A stretch of 64,000 nt of DNA from positions 14,546 to 78,545 of the forward strand of contig CAZVKB010000001.1 of NCBI GenBank assembly GCA_964627505.1, in the 5' to 3' direction. Under the pieces are notes generated by a model. It was not told the origin of the DNA, made no database searches, and saw only the letters and a list, made by a program, of their open reading frames with translations. Numbering within the stretch: the first letter of the stretch is position 1; each line of letters starts with the position of its first letter. Shown here in pieces: positions 33,301 to 42,256 of the stretch. Origin of the DNA: JACJWR01 sp964627505. GTDB lineage: Bacteria; Actinomycetota; Actinomycetes; S36-B12; UBA10799. Both the position numbers and the translations under genes were made by a program.

Positions 33301-34794
33301 GTGGCGAAAGTGGTGGTAGTTGGCGCAGGGATGGGCGGGATGGCCGCCGCAGCTCGACTTTCGGTGAAAGGCCACGCGGTGACCGTGGTGGAGCAGGCCA
33401 GCACCTACGGCGGCAAATTGGGGCATTACCAGCGCGATGGTTTCAGTTTCGACACTGGTCCCAGTCTGCTGACCCTACCGGCGGTGTATCGCGACTTGTT
33501 TCACAAAACCGGGAAAGCTGCACTCGATGACGTCGTGGAGATCGTGCCTTTGGAACCGGCGTTTGCCTACACCTGGGCTGACGGTACGCGGGCGCTCCTT
33601 CCCGGCAGTGGCTCCGGCCGGGTGGCCAGTGCCCTCGGCGAGGTGTTGGGCGGGTCAGCCGCAGACGATTGGCGCACGCTGATGCAGTATGCGAGCCGGA
33701 TGTGGCGGATCACCCGGCGCCCAGTGCTGGAATCACCGCTCGCAGGTCCCCGCGATCTGTTGTCGTTGGCCCGCAGTTGGCAGGACATCCGAACGGTGGC
33801 GCCATGGCGATCGCTGCGTTCCGTGGGGACCTCCACCCTGCACGATCCGCGATTGGTGACGCTGCTAGATCGTTACGCCACCTATACCGGATCGGACCCG
33901 CGACGGGCACCCGCCGCGCTGGTGACTGTGCCCTATGTGGAGCAAACCTTTGGCGCCTGGCACATCAGCGGCGGGATTCGACGGCTGGCGGACGTGCTCT
34001 TCGAACGCTGCGTGGAACGCGGGATTGACATCGAGCTGGGGCAAGGAGCCACTCGCATCATCACGGTGGACGGAGTTGTCACAGGAGTCACAACCGCAGC
34101 CGGGAGAACCATTGACGCTGACATCGTCGTGGCCAATGCTGATGCCGACACTGTGTATTCGCAGCTGCTTGATGACCCGGGCGCCCGGGCTCCTCTGCGG
34201 GCAATCCGGCGCGCCACCCCCTCCTTCAGCGGCTTCGTACTGCTGTTGGCGGTGTCCGGCACTACCGAAGGCGTGCAGCACCACAACGTCTGGTTCCCGG
34301 CCGATTACGACGACGAATTCGACTCCATCTTCGACCCCAAGAACGCCCGAGTGGCCGCTGATCCCACGATTTATGCGTGTGTACCGCAGGATCCGCTTAT
34401 GCACCCGCCCGGGGCTGAGGCCTGGTTCGTGTTGGTGAATGCACCGCGCCACGGCCATCACCCCGATGAGGTGGATTGGTTGGCCCCAGGGGTGGCGGAC
34501 TCCTACGCCGATCATGTGCTCGACGTGCTGGCAAGCCGGGGAGTAGATCTGCGCGCGCGCCTGCTGTGGCGGGAATTGCGCACCCCTGCCGATCTCGCAG
34601 CGGCCACCGGTGCCCCCGGTGGAGCCATCTACGGCACGTCCTCCAACGGTGCCCGAGCGGCATTTCTACGTGCGTCGAACGCATCCCCCGTGACCGGGTT
34701 GTTTCTCGTTGGCGGCTCCGCGCACCCGGGCGGCGGTCTGCCACTCGTGGGGATGTCAGCTGAGATTGTGGCCAACTTAATCGGTCGGGCTTAA
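33301..34794 (+). CDS. crtD: CrtD-like carotenoid 3,4-desaturase (CrtI/CrtD family)
   Basis: 497 residues from a GTG at 33301. FAD-binding VVVVGAGMGGMAAAARL at the N-terminus, DGFSFDTGPSLLTLP, RYATYTGSDPRRAPAALVTVPYVE, FGAWHISGGIRRLADVL and the C-terminal FLVGGSAHPGGGLPLVGMSAEIVA. The RYATYTGSDPRRAP and FGAWHISGG blocks look like CrtD rather than CrtI. CrtD introduces the C-3,4 double bond into 1-hydroxylated carotenoids, which fits CruF next door; crtI proper is at 37690. Exact desaturase specificity cannot be read from sequence. No -10 or ribosome-binding site is evident at the start. Confidence 0.8.
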   Translation: MAKVVVVGAGMGGMAAAARLSVKGHAVTVVEQASTYGGKLGHYQRDGFSFDTGPSLLTLPAVYRDLFHKTGKAALDDVVEIVPLEPAFAYTWADGTRALLPGSGSGRVASALGEVLGGSAADDWRTLMQYASRMWRITRRPVLESPLAGPRDLLSLARSWQDIRTVAPWRSLRSVGTSTLHDPRLVTLLDRYATYTGSDPRRAPAALVTVPYVEQTFGAWHISGGIRRLADVLFERCVERGIDIELGQGATRIITVDGVVTGVTTAAGRTIDADIVVANADADTVYSQLLDDPGARAPLRAIRRATPSFSGFVLLLAVSGTTEGVQHHNVWFPADYDDEFDSIFDPKNARVAADPTIYACVPQDPLMHPPGAEAWFVLVNAPRHGHHPDEVDWLAPGVADSYADHVLDVLASRGVDLRARLLWRELRTPADLAAATGAPGGAIYGTSSNGARAAFLRASNASPVTGLFLVGGSAHPGGGLPLVGMSAEIVANLIGRA

Positions 34795-34885
34795 CCGGCA
34801 GAGTCGACCGAGGTGGCCCGAATGCATGTCGCTGATCACCGCCCGGTCCCTCCCGAAACCGACATTGTCACTGTGCAGTGGAGGT

Positions 34886-35584
34886 TCACAGTTCCGGAAT
34901 GTCCAGCATGCGACGTCGCACCATCAGGACCACTTGGGTGATTCCCACCAGCGCCAACACCAGCGAGGTGGCAGCACCGAGGCTGGCCAATTGCACCGCC
35001 CACGGAAGGTGGATGCCTGCGGCGACGAGAAAAAGTCCGGTGACCAGCACTCGGCTCGGCCGCTCCCACACGCTCACCACGCCGATTTCGCTCATGCCGG
35101 CCGCACCTGCCCGCGCCCGCACGTACTCCTGCAAGAAAGTCAACACCCCCGCACCCACTGCCATCCAGGTGGGAGCGCCAACGACTACCAGCGCAATCAA
35201 GTAGCACACATCTGCCACCCGATCAGCCATCGAATCCAACACGTAGCCCCATCGGGACGACTTGCCGGTCATCACCGCGACTGCACCGTCAAGATTGTCG
35301 AGCACCCCGGACAACAGCACCAAGACGCCTGCAAGCAACACCCAATGCCCGCCACCGACAGCAGCGGCGACCACGATCAGCGACACCACCGCGCCCACCC
35401 CAGTCACGGCGTTGGGCGCAGCACCGATCGCGACAAACGGCCTGGCCAAGACATACACGACACCCAGCCAGAACGACACCAAACGGTTGTCGTTCGGGTC
35501 CATGTCCCCGTGGAGTGCCGACCAACGTCGAAGGTACTCCACCTTGGTCATCGCAGGCTGCTTGCGGCTCATCCGGTCGGCCAT
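34886..35584 (-). CDS. CDP-alcohol phosphatidyltransferase family membrane protein
   Basis: 232 residues, about six membrane segments. The family motif DxxDGxxAR-x8-GxxxDxxxD appears as DNLDGAVAV...GYVLDSMAD, with Val in place of the usual Arg. Such enzymes transfer a phosphatidyl group from CDP-diacylglycerol to an alcohol. The acidic metal ligands are all present, so activity is possible. Substrate unknown. Several ATG codons near the start (35584, 35572, 35551) and no clear ribosome-binding site leave the N-terminus uncertain. Convergent with the CrtD-like gene; behind metF in the same direction with a 24-bp gap. Confidence 0.82.
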   Translation of the reverse strand: MADRMSRKQPAMTKVEYLRRWSALHGDMDPNDNRLVSFWLGVVYVLARPFVAIGAAPNAVTGVGAVVSLIVVAAAVGGGHWVLLAGVLVLLSGVLDNLDGAVAVMTGKSSRWGYVLDSMADRVADVCYLIALVVVGAPTWMAVGAGVLTFLQEYVRARAGAAGMSEIGVVSVWERPSRVLVTGLFLVAAGIHLPWAVQLASLGAATSLVLALVGITQVVLMVRRRMLDIPEL

Positions 35585-35608
35585 CGGGACATCGTGCGAC
35601 CTAAGGGT

Positions 35609-36490
35609 TCAATCCGAATTCAACCCGAGTGCCGTAAACACTCGAATTGTCGCCGTTGAACGGTTGAGAGTGTAGAAGTGCAGGCCCGGTGCACCGCCCG
35701 CGAGCAACTCTTCGCACATGTCAGTGGCGACTGCCACCCCCAGGTCGATCACTTGCTGCGGGTCATCAGCTACGGCATGAAACCGCTCGGCGAGGTCCGT
35801 GGGGAATGCTGCTCCGCTGAGCGCAGCGAATCGTTCCATCTGCCCGACGTTGGTGACCGGCATGATGCCGGGGATGATGGGAATTGTGACACCGGCGGAG
35901 CGTGCCCGCGCAACCAAACTGAAGTAGTCCTCGGAATTGAAGAAAAACTGGGTGACGGCGAAATCAGCCCCGGCGTCCTGTTTCGCCCGCAACACGGCCG
36001 CGTCCATCGACAAGTCAGGGGCTTCGGGGTGACCCTCGGGAAATGCCGCGACCCCGACCGTGAAATCCCCCTGCGACTTCACCAGGGCAACCAACTCGTC
36101 GGCGTGTTCGAGACCTCCCGGGTGGGAGATCCAGGGACTCCCGACTCCCTCCGGCGGGTCGCCCCGCAGCGCCAACACATGATGCACGCCAGCATCGATG
36201 TAGTCGCCGACAATCTCGATCAACTCATCCTGCGATGCACCCACGCATGTGAGATGCGCCACGGGCAGCAGGTCGGTTTCGGCGGCAATCCGCCCAGTGA
36301 GCCGCACGGTACGGTCTCGGGTGCTGCCGCCAGCACCATAGGTCACGGAGACAAAACTGGGCCGCAGCGGTTCCAGCGCACGGATGGTTTCCCACAATAC
36401 TTGCTCGCCCGTGTCGGTTTTAGGGGGAAAGAACTCGAAGGAATAGGAGCGTCCGCCCGAGCGCACGAGATCCGCGATGGAAACAGCCAT
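35609..36490 (-). CDS. metF: 5,10-methylenetetrahydrofolate reductase
   Basis: Reduces methylenetetrahydrofolate to methyltetrahydrofolate for methionine synthesis. 293 residues from the ATG at 36490 (MAVSIADLVRSGGRSYSFEFFPPKT); SVTYGAGGSTRDRT, HVLALRGDPPEG, ADFAVTQFFFN and GIMPVTNVGQ are family motifs. TATTGT ends 7 nt before the ATG, so the mRNA is probably leaderless. Longer in-frame readings to 36898 would overlap crtE on the other strand. The metF-crtE(idsA2)-mannosyltransferase order matches Rv2172c-Rv2174 in mycobacteria. Confidence 0.95.
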   Translation of the reverse strand: MAVSIADLVRSGGRSYSFEFFPPKTDTGEQVLWETIRALEPLRPSFVSVTYGAGGSTRDRTVRLTGRIAAETDLLPVAHLTCVGASQDELIEIVGDYIDAGVHHVLALRGDPPEGVGSPWISHPGGLEHADELVALVKSQGDFTVGVAAFPEGHPEAPDLSMDAAVLRAKQDAGADFAVTQFFFNSEDYFSLVARARSAGVTIPIIPGIMPVTNVGQMERFAALSGAAFPTDLAERFHAVADDPQQVIDLGVAVATDMCEELLAGGAPGLHFYTLNRSTATIRVFTALGLNSD

Positions 36491-36497
36491 GCGGGCA

Positions 36498-36503
36498 ACA
36501 ATA
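36498..36503 (-). promoter_or_regulatory. -10 element TATTGT of metF
   Basis: TATTGT on the minus strand ends 7 nt before the metF ATG (36490); no Shine-Dalgarno sequence. Leaderless transcript inferred. Confidence 0.55.
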
Positions 36504-36607
36504 GGACAGCGGAAGTAAACAACGAGACTCGCAGCGCCGACCGCAGAGCAGCCAACCGGAGGATCGGTTTCCTGCGATGCCCACGGGCGTGACCGGCAGG
36601 TGGCACG

Positions 36608-36613
36608 TAGGCT
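36608..36613 (+). promoter_or_regulatory. -10 element TAGGCT of crtE
   Basis: TAGGCT ends 6 nt before the crtE ATG (36620); no Shine-Dalgarno sequence. Leaderless transcript inferred. Confidence 0.5.
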
Positions 36614-36619
36614 AAGCCC

Positions 36620-37693
36620 ATGTCGTCGATGCGTTCGCCCCTCGACGTGGAAGATGTCCGGCGTCGAGTCAATGATCAACTTGGCGCCTTCCTGGACTTC
36701 CAAGTAGCAGCCTTGGAGCGCATTTCCGGCGACCTCGGCCCCCTGTCGCATGCTGCTGGGGACCTCTTGGCTGGGGGCAAGCGGCTGCGCCCGGCATTCT
36801 GTTACTGGGGTTGGCGGGGAGCCGGGGGCGACGACAGCGAGGCGGCCATCCGAGCTGCCACTTCGCTGGAACTCTTGCAGGGTTGTGCGCTGGTCCACGA
36901 CGATGTGATGGACGGCTCAGACACGAGGCGCGGATTACCTGCGGCACATCGACGCTTTGAAGCGCTGCACTCTGAACAGGATTGGCGTGGTTCTGCTCCG
37001 GCTTTTGGGGTGGGAGCAGCAATTCTGCTAGGTGACCTGTGCCTGTCGTGGGCAGACGAGATGCTGCTCACTTCCGGCTTGCCACCGGACCGGTTACAGG
37101 CCGGCAAAGCCGTGTTTGATGAGATGCGCTCAGAGTTGATGGCCGGTCAGTATCTCGACTTGCTGGAACAAGCGCGGGGTGGCGGATCGGTGGAGCGTGC
37201 GTTGACCGTCGTGCAGTACAAGTCAGCGAAGTACACGGTGGAACGCCCGCTGGAATTGGGTGGTGTGCTCGCCGACGCTGAGGAGCCGCTGCTGGCCGCG
37301 TACCGGGACTATGGATTGCGCCTGGGTGAAGCGTTCCAATTGCGAGACGATGTGTTGGGGGTGTTTGGCGATCCAGAGATCACCGGGAAACCCGCTGGCG
37401 ACGATTTACGGGAAGGCAAGCGCACTGTCTTGGTCGCACAGGCGCTGGCGGGGGCGACGCCATCGCAAGCCCACGAACTTGAGTCCCATCTCGGCGACCT
37501 TGAACTCGACAGCCAAGGTGTCGCCAGACTACGCGAAATCATCATCGACACCGGTGCTCTGGCAAGCGTGGAGCGACTCATCACCGAACTGGCTGACGCA
37601 GCGGAGTCGGCACTCGCCGCGGTTTCCTTGCAGGAGCCCGCGGGAACTGTGCTTCAGGATCTCATCATCGTGGCAACCGCCCGAAAGGGGTGA
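36620..37693 (+). CDS. crtE: geranylgeranyl diphosphate synthase (polyprenyl synthetase)
   Basis: 357 residues. First Asp-rich motif VHDDVMDGSDTRRG and second motif FQLRDDVLGVFGD, GGKRLRPAFCYWGW near the N-terminus, and the prenyl acceptor-site motif EGKRT. Condenses IPP with allylic diphosphates; with crtI and crtB beside it, GGPP is the likely product. The residues before the first Asp-rich motif (ATSLELLQGCALVHDD) include no bulky aromatics that would clearly stop at C15. It overlaps crtI by GTGA. Positional counterpart of idsA2 in mycobacteria. Confidence 0.93.
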   Translation: MSSMRSPLDVEDVRRRVNDQLGAFLDFQVAALERISGDLGPLSHAAGDLLAGGKRLRPAFCYWGWRGAGGDDSEAAIRAATSLELLQGCALVHDDVMDGSDTRRGLPAAHRRFEALHSEQDWRGSAPAFGVGAAILLGDLCLSWADEMLLTSGLPPDRLQAGKAVFDEMRSELMAGQYLDLLEQARGGGSVERALTVVQYKSAKYTVERPLELGGVLADAEEPLLAAYRDYGLRLGEAFQLRDDVLGVFGDPEITGKPAGDDLREGKRTVLVAQALAGATPSQAHELESHLGDLELDSQGVARLREIIIDTGALASVERLITELADAAESALAAVSLQEPAGTVLQDLIIVATARKG

Positions 37694-39234
37694 AGGTGAA
37701 ACCTTCAGTAAAGCGTTGGCTTCCTGGTCCACCCAGGACCGTGCAAGGCCCCACCGACAACGTGGTAGTCGTGGGTGCCGGGTTGGCGGGTCTGTCGGCT
37801 GCGATGCGTCTGGCCGGGGCTGGCCGTAATGTCACTGTGCTGGAACGCGAATCCGTTCCCGGTGGCCGGGCGGGTGTGATCGCCGATGCCGGTTACCACT
37901 TCGATACTGGCCCCACCGTCTTGACAATGCCGGACCTGATTGCCGATGCGTTCGATGCCATCGGCGCAGATATGAACGATTGGCTCACCCTGGAACCTAT
38001 TGACCCGCTCTACCGGGCCTACTACCCCGACGGGTCGCAGCTGGACGTGCACAGTGACACCGAGGCGATGGCGCACGAGATCGAGACCGTGATCGGGCCT
38101 GGCGAAGCCGCCGGCTATCGACGCTACGTGGATTTCGTGTCCGCGTTGTATCGCTACGAAATGCACGACTTCATCGATCGCAACATCGACTCCCCGCTCG
38201 ATCTGCTCACCAAGGACCTTGCTCGCCTGGTGGCGCTCGGCGGGTTTCGCAAACTCGCGCCCAAGGTGGAGCAGTATCTCAACGACCCGCGCACCCAACG
38301 TGTGTACTCGTTCCAGGCCATGTATGCCGGCCTCTCCCCCTACGACGCGCTCGCCCTGTATGCCGTCATCGCATATATGGACTCGGTGGCCGGGGTGTAT
38401 GTCCCCAAAGGCGGGATGCACGCAGTACCGAAGGCCATGGCCGCCGCGGCAGTTGCCCATGGAGTGACCTTTCGCTACGACACCGAAGTGGTGCACGTGG
38501 AACGCACTGGCGACCGCGCCACTGGTGTGATCACGGCGGCGGGCGAGCGGATTCCGGCTGATGTGGTGGTGCTCAACCCCGATCTACCGGTGGCGTACCG
38601 CGACCTACTCGATACTCAACCCTGGTCCGTGCGGCGCTTGAAGTATTCGCCGTCGTGCTTCCTGCTGCTCGCAGGATCCCACGCCGAATATTCCAAAATC
38701 GCCCACCACAACATCCATTTCGGGCGTTCCTGGCGCAACGTATTTACCGAGTTGATCGATAAACGACAGCTCATGAGTGATCCGAGCATTCTGGTGACGA
38801 ACCCCACTCGGACTGATCCGACACTGGCACCGGACGGCAAACAGATCTACTACGTACTCTTCCCCACTCCCAACCTGGATGCTGACATCGATTGGGCACA
38901 GGAGGGTCCGCGCTATCGCGACGAGGTGGTGGCAGAACTTGAAGCCCGCGGCTATGTCGGTTTCGGTGCGGGAATCGAGACTGAACACATCACAACGCCA
39001 GCGGACTGGTCGGCTCGCGGGATGGCCCAGGGCGCCCCCTTCGCCGCTGCCCACTCATTCGTCCAAACTGGACCGTTTCGGCCCGGCAACATGTGGGGAC
39101 GAAACGTCGTATTCACCGGTTCGGGCACGCAACCGGGCGTCGGTGTCCCCATGGTTTTGATTTCTGGGCGACTCGCTGCCGAACGGATCACCGGGCCGGA
39201 CCGGAACTACCGGTCTCGGGCAATGGACCGGTAA
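37690..39234 (+). CDS. crtI: phytoene desaturase
   Basis: 514 residues. FAD-binding VVVVGAGLAGLSAAMRLAGAG, then GGRAGVIADAGYHFDTGPTVLTMP, the PKGGMHAVPKAM segment and the C-terminal FTGSGTQPGVGVPMVLISGR typical of bacterial CrtI. Converts phytoene to lycopene by stepwise desaturation. The GTG start overlaps the crtE stop. The 3' end overlaps the end of the convergent mannosyltransferase gene by 47 nt. Confidence 0.95.
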   Translation: MKVKPSVKRWLPGPPRTVQGPTDNVVVVGAGLAGLSAAMRLAGAGRNVTVLERESVPGGRAGVIADAGYHFDTGPTVLTMPDLIADAFDAIGADMNDWLTLEPIDPLYRAYYPDGSQLDVHSDTEAMAHEIETVIGPGEAAGYRRYVDFVSALYRYEMHDFIDRNIDSPLDLLTKDLARLVALGGFRKLAPKVEQYLNDPRTQRVYSFQAMYAGLSPYDALALYAVIAYMDSVAGVYVPKGGMHAVPKAMAAAAVAHGVTFRYDTEVVHVERTGDRATGVITAAGERIPADVVVLNPDLPVAYRDLLDTQPWSVRRLKYSPSCFLLLAGSHAEYSKIAHHNIHFGRSWRNVFTELIDKRQLMSDPSILVTNPTRTDPTLAPDGKQIYYVLFPTPNLDADIDWAQEGPRYRDEVVAELEARGYVGFGAGIETEHITTPADWSARGMAQGAPFAAAHSFVQTGPFRPGNMWGRNVVFTGSGTQPGVGVPMVLISGRLAAERITGPDRNYRSRAMDR

Positions 39235-40777
39235 TCACTTGGCTGGCAGCCCTTCCGGCAGCCGCCGGATCTGACGGCAGCAGGCCATTATCTTCTGGAG
39301 CGCCGAGCAGCAGTCGGCGTTCGCGTGGGCTGGTGAAGGCCACCACCACCACGATCAGGCCGGCCACCACCAGACCGATCCCATCGGAAATTTCAAACAG
39401 GGTGTCCTGGGTGGAACTTGAGGTGCCCAACGCATGCAGGGCCAGCAGGGCTGTTCCCAACACCACAGCGCGGAATTCGTTGCGACGTAGACCGGCTGCC
39501 ACGAGCATGGGCAAACCCCACAACAGATACCACGGCTGCACCACGGGTCCCAGGAGCACGACTGCCATGAAGGCCAACCCGAGCGCGCGCGTGGGCGAGC
39601 GGCCTTCTGGTTTGAGCAGGAGCCAGGCGATGAACAAGACCGCCACCAACTGCCCGATGGTGCGGAACACCACCACCATGGTGTCCACGGAGGTAATGCC
39701 CACAGTGTCCCCGATGGCCCCAAAGATCATCCCCAGCGCCGTGGGCGGCGACAGCCATGTGCGGACCTTGCCAGGTGTGGCCAACGCATCCAACCACCCC
39801 AGCCCGGTGCGACTGATCAGGCTCAGACCGACGAATACGAGGATTGTGATCCCAAGGGAGATGACCCACACCCGGACCCGGGGCCAGAAACTTGCTCGGC
39901 GTCCGGCCCAGATCAAACCCAGGAACGGGACTGCGAGCAGACCGATCGGCTTGACCGAAGCTCCGAGCGCGACCAAGGCCACGGCCCAGGCTGGGCTGCC
40001 GCGCAGAGCCACCACCACCGCCACTGCGATGATACCCACCATCAGAGCGTCATTGTGCACGCCCACGATGAAATGCATGAACACCAAGGGGTTGAGCACG
40101 ACTAGCCAGAGGGCTTTTGAGCGCGAGATACCGTTCAGGTATGCCAACTTGGGCGTTGCCCAGGCAATTAGCAGCAACCCCAGCACGGCGATCAGACGGA
40201 AGACATAGGCGCCAAGCAAGGGATCCGACGGCACAAATGCGGCAACACCACGTTCCAGCACCAGGAACAGCGGTCCGTAGGGCGCTGGCGACTCCCCCCA
40301 GAGCGGGTCCGCACCGGTTCCGAACCACCCTGGGATCGCGACTACACCCGAGGTGTAAGGGTCCTTGCCTTCTACCAGGAGCAGCCCTTGGGCGAAGTAG
40401 GAGTACACGTCACGGGAGAACATCGGAAAGCTCAAGAGCAACGGTGCACCCCAGGCGGCACCGGTCCACCACAGCCGATGCCGGTCGTCAACGTTGCTGT
40501 GCATCACACCGAAACCCAGCACCAGCCACGACTGCAATAGCAGTGCGACCCCGGCAAACACAGCGACCTTTGAGACCACCGAACCTGAGGACGTGCCACG
40601 CAACACTTCGATAAAGGGCCAATCGTTGAGCGCTGAGCTCAACGGCAACCAGCCCACCCCGAAGGACCCCAGAGTCATCAAGACTGAGCCGACCACTCCG
40701 GGCACAACGTACCGCAGCGCAAAGGCAGTGTTGGAATCGAACTGTGCCGATCCTGATTTCCGCTCTGCGACTGCCAC
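39188..40777 (-). CDS. MptA/MptB-type polyprenol-phosphomannose-dependent alpha-1,6-mannosyltransferase
   Basis: 529 residues, about 13 membrane segments, GT-C fold. Conserved luminal and loop segments: SRDVYSYFAQGLLLVEGKDPY, YGPLFLVLERG, NPLVFMHFIVGVHNDALMVG, SVKPIGLLAVPFLGLIW and GPVVQPWYLLWGLP. The family elongates the alpha-1,6-mannan core of lipomannan/lipoarabinomannan in Corynebacteriales and was once annotated as a carotene-biosynthesis-associated membrane protein because of this neighbourhood. Sequence does not separate MptA from MptB; synteny with Rv2174 favours MptA. Leaderless start predicted (GTG at 40777). Confidence 0.85.
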   Translation of the reverse strand: MAVAERKSGSAQFDSNTAFALRYVVPGVVGSVLMTLGSFGVGWLPLSSALNDWPFIEVLRGTSSGSVVSKVAVFAGVALLLQSWLVLGFGVMHSNVDDRHRLWWTGAAWGAPLLLSFPMFSRDVYSYFAQGLLLVEGKDPYTSGVVAIPGWFGTGADPLWGESPAPYGPLFLVLERGVAAFVPSDPLLGAYVFRLIAVLGLLLIAWATPKLAYLNGISRSKALWLVVLNPLVFMHFIVGVHNDALMVGIIAVAVVVALRGSPAWAVALVALGASVKPIGLLAVPFLGLIWAGRRASFWPRVRVWVISLGITILVFVGLSLISRTGLGWLDALATPGKVRTWLSPPTALGMIFGAIGDTVGITSVDTMVVVFRTIGQLVAVLFIAWLLLKPEGRSPTRALGLAFMAVVLLGPVVQPWYLLWGLPMLVAAGLRRNEFRAVVLGTALLALHALGTSSSTQDTLFEISDGIGLVVAGLIVVVVAFTSPRERRLLLGAPEDNGLLPSDPAAAGRAASQVITGPLPETGSSGPAR

Positions 40778-40783
40778 CGGTCC

Positions 40784-40789
40784 AGGGTA
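40784..40789 (-). promoter_or_regulatory. -10 element TACCCT of the mannosyltransferase gene
   Basis: TACCCT on the minus strand ends 6 nt before the GTG at 40777; no Shine-Dalgarno sequence. Confidence 0.5.
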
Positions 40790-40804
40790 CCTGGCGGTGC
40801 CGAC

Positions 40805-40810
40805 TAGAGT
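40805..40810 (+). promoter_or_regulatory. -10 element TAGAGT of crtB
   Basis: TAGAGT ends 8 nt before the crtB GTG (40819). Together with TACCCT at 40784-40789 it makes a divergent promoter pair packed into 41 bp. Confidence 0.55.
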
Positions 40811-40818
40811 AGGGCGCC

Positions 40819-41757
40819 GTGAGTGCCCGCGAACTTGATACCGCTGGTATCGATGACGCCTTTCTGCGCGCTTCGTACGAGAATTGCCGGGTCCTCAATG
40901 CCCAGCACGGCAAGACCTACTACTTGGCCACCTTGCTGCTGCCGCCCGCCAAGCGACCGTTCGTGCACGCTTTGTACGGGTTTGCCCGTTATGCCGATGA
41001 GATCGTGGACAACCTTGGCTCGACTCTGAGCGTGGCGGAAAAGTCCGCCGCTCTTGATGAACTCGGCGAGTCGCTCTATCGGGATATCGACCGTGGCTTT
41101 TCGGAGCATCCGATCAATGCGGCTGTGGTCGACACGGTATTGCGTTGGGGTATTCCGAAGGCCCACTTCGAGGCATTTCTGCACTCCATGCGGATGGACC
41201 TGTCCGTTCATGAGTACTCGACTTTCGACGACTTGTACGAATATGTCTACGGCTCCGCCGCAGTGATCGGCTTGCAGATGGTGCCGATTTTGGAGCCCGC
41301 GACTGCGGACGCCGAGCGCTACGCGGTTGACCTAGGGGTGGCGTTCCAACTGGCCAATTTCATCCGCGATGTTGGGGAAGATCTTGATCGGGGACGGATC
41401 TACTTGCCGCTCACGGAATTGGCCGAGTTTGATGTCACTCCTGAGGTGCTCTACCGGCGGGTGGCCACCCCGAATGTGAAGGCAGCGCTAGCGGCGCAAG
41501 TGGAGCGGGTGCGGATGCTTGAGCAACGTTCGCGGCCGGGGATTGCCGCCCTGCACCCTGCAACTCAACCGTGTATTGAGGCGGCGCGCGTGCTCTATTG
41601 CGGGATTGCCGAAGAAGTTGTGTCTATTGACTTTGAGGTTTTCACGCGGCGAGCAACCGTGCCGCTTTCCCGCCGGCTCACCGTTGCCGTTCCAGCGTGG
41701 CATGCAGCGCGTCAAGCGCGGCGTCGTTTCGGACCTGGTCACACGCGCAGGAACTGA
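40819..41757 (+). CDS. crtB: phytoene synthase
   Basis: 312 residues. Asp-rich motif YADEIVDN and second motif VGEDLDRGRIYLP, with KTYYLATLLLPPAKR and FQLANFIRDVGEDL. Joins two GGPP molecules into phytoene. The GTG start directly follows a -10 element, so translation is probably leaderless. It stands alone on the plus strand, convergent with the lycopene cyclase operon. Confidence 0.95.
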   Translation: MSARELDTAGIDDAFLRASYENCRVLNAQHGKTYYLATLLLPPAKRPFVHALYGFARYADEIVDNLGSTLSVAEKSAALDELGESLYRDIDRGFSEHPINAAVVDTVLRWGIPKAHFEAFLHSMRMDLSVHEYSTFDDLYEYVYGSAAVIGLQMVPILEPATADAERYAVDLGVAFQLANFIRDVGEDLDRGRIYLPLTELAEFDVTPEVLYRRVATPNVKAALAAQVERVRMLEQRSRPGIAALHPATQPCIEAARVLYCGIAEEVVSIDFEVFTRRATVPLSRRLTVAVPAWHAARQARRRFGPGHTRRN

Positions 41758-41827
41758 CGTCGCACCAACTGACGTTTCAATTTCCACATTGCGCAACCGG
41801 CTACTGAGAGTCGGCATCAGGCGGTCG

Positions 41828-42256
41828 CTATGACTCGGCCCGGGAATCCGGTTCGGCCCCGACTCCTGGATGCGAACCCGGAAACCCGCGCATGGGCGGC
41901 CCGGAGTAGGGAGTTCGCTGCAGACCGCGCCGTCCCCACCACACCCACATCACCAGCGTCAGCACCACCAGCGCAAAGCCAAAGAGCAGATCTTCCACCG
42001 GTGCAAAAATCAGCCGCCCGTCCCCGATCATCGGCGGCGGGCCATCTGCCGGGGTGGTCGAGCCGATGATTGCCGCACCGTCATAACGCACAATCCGGAA
42101 ACCCGTCAACACACCGTTTGTCAGCAATTGAAAAAAGACGATGATGGCGTATGACACCCAGAACGCGCGTCGGGTGAGCAGTCGGGTGCGCAGAATCCAC
42201 ATGTCCAACGCGACTACCGCCACCACCCCGATGACAGCTAACCCGGTGTAGGTCAC
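41828..42256 (-). CDS. crtYf: lycopene cyclase domain protein, second subunit (CrtYd/CrtYf type)
   Basis: 142 residues, three membrane segments, with the lycopene-cyclase-domain motif RIVRYDGAAIIG and IFAPVEDLLFGFALV (family PxEDxxF), then a hydrophilic tail. It forms a heterodimeric cyclase with the preceding subunit and overlaps it by ATGA. Such pairs make beta- or epsilon-rings on lycopene, or act on C50 precursors. No UbiA-type lycopene elongase is in the window, so a C40 beta- or similar ring is favoured. Confidence 0.88.
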   Translation of the reverse strand: MTYTGLAVIGVVAVVALDMWILRTRLLTRRAFWVSYAIIVFFQLLTNGVLTGFRIVRYDGAAIIGSTTPADGPPPMIGDGRLIFAPVEDLLFGFALVVLTLVMWVWWGRRGLQRTPYSGPPMRGFPGSHPGVGAEPDSRAES

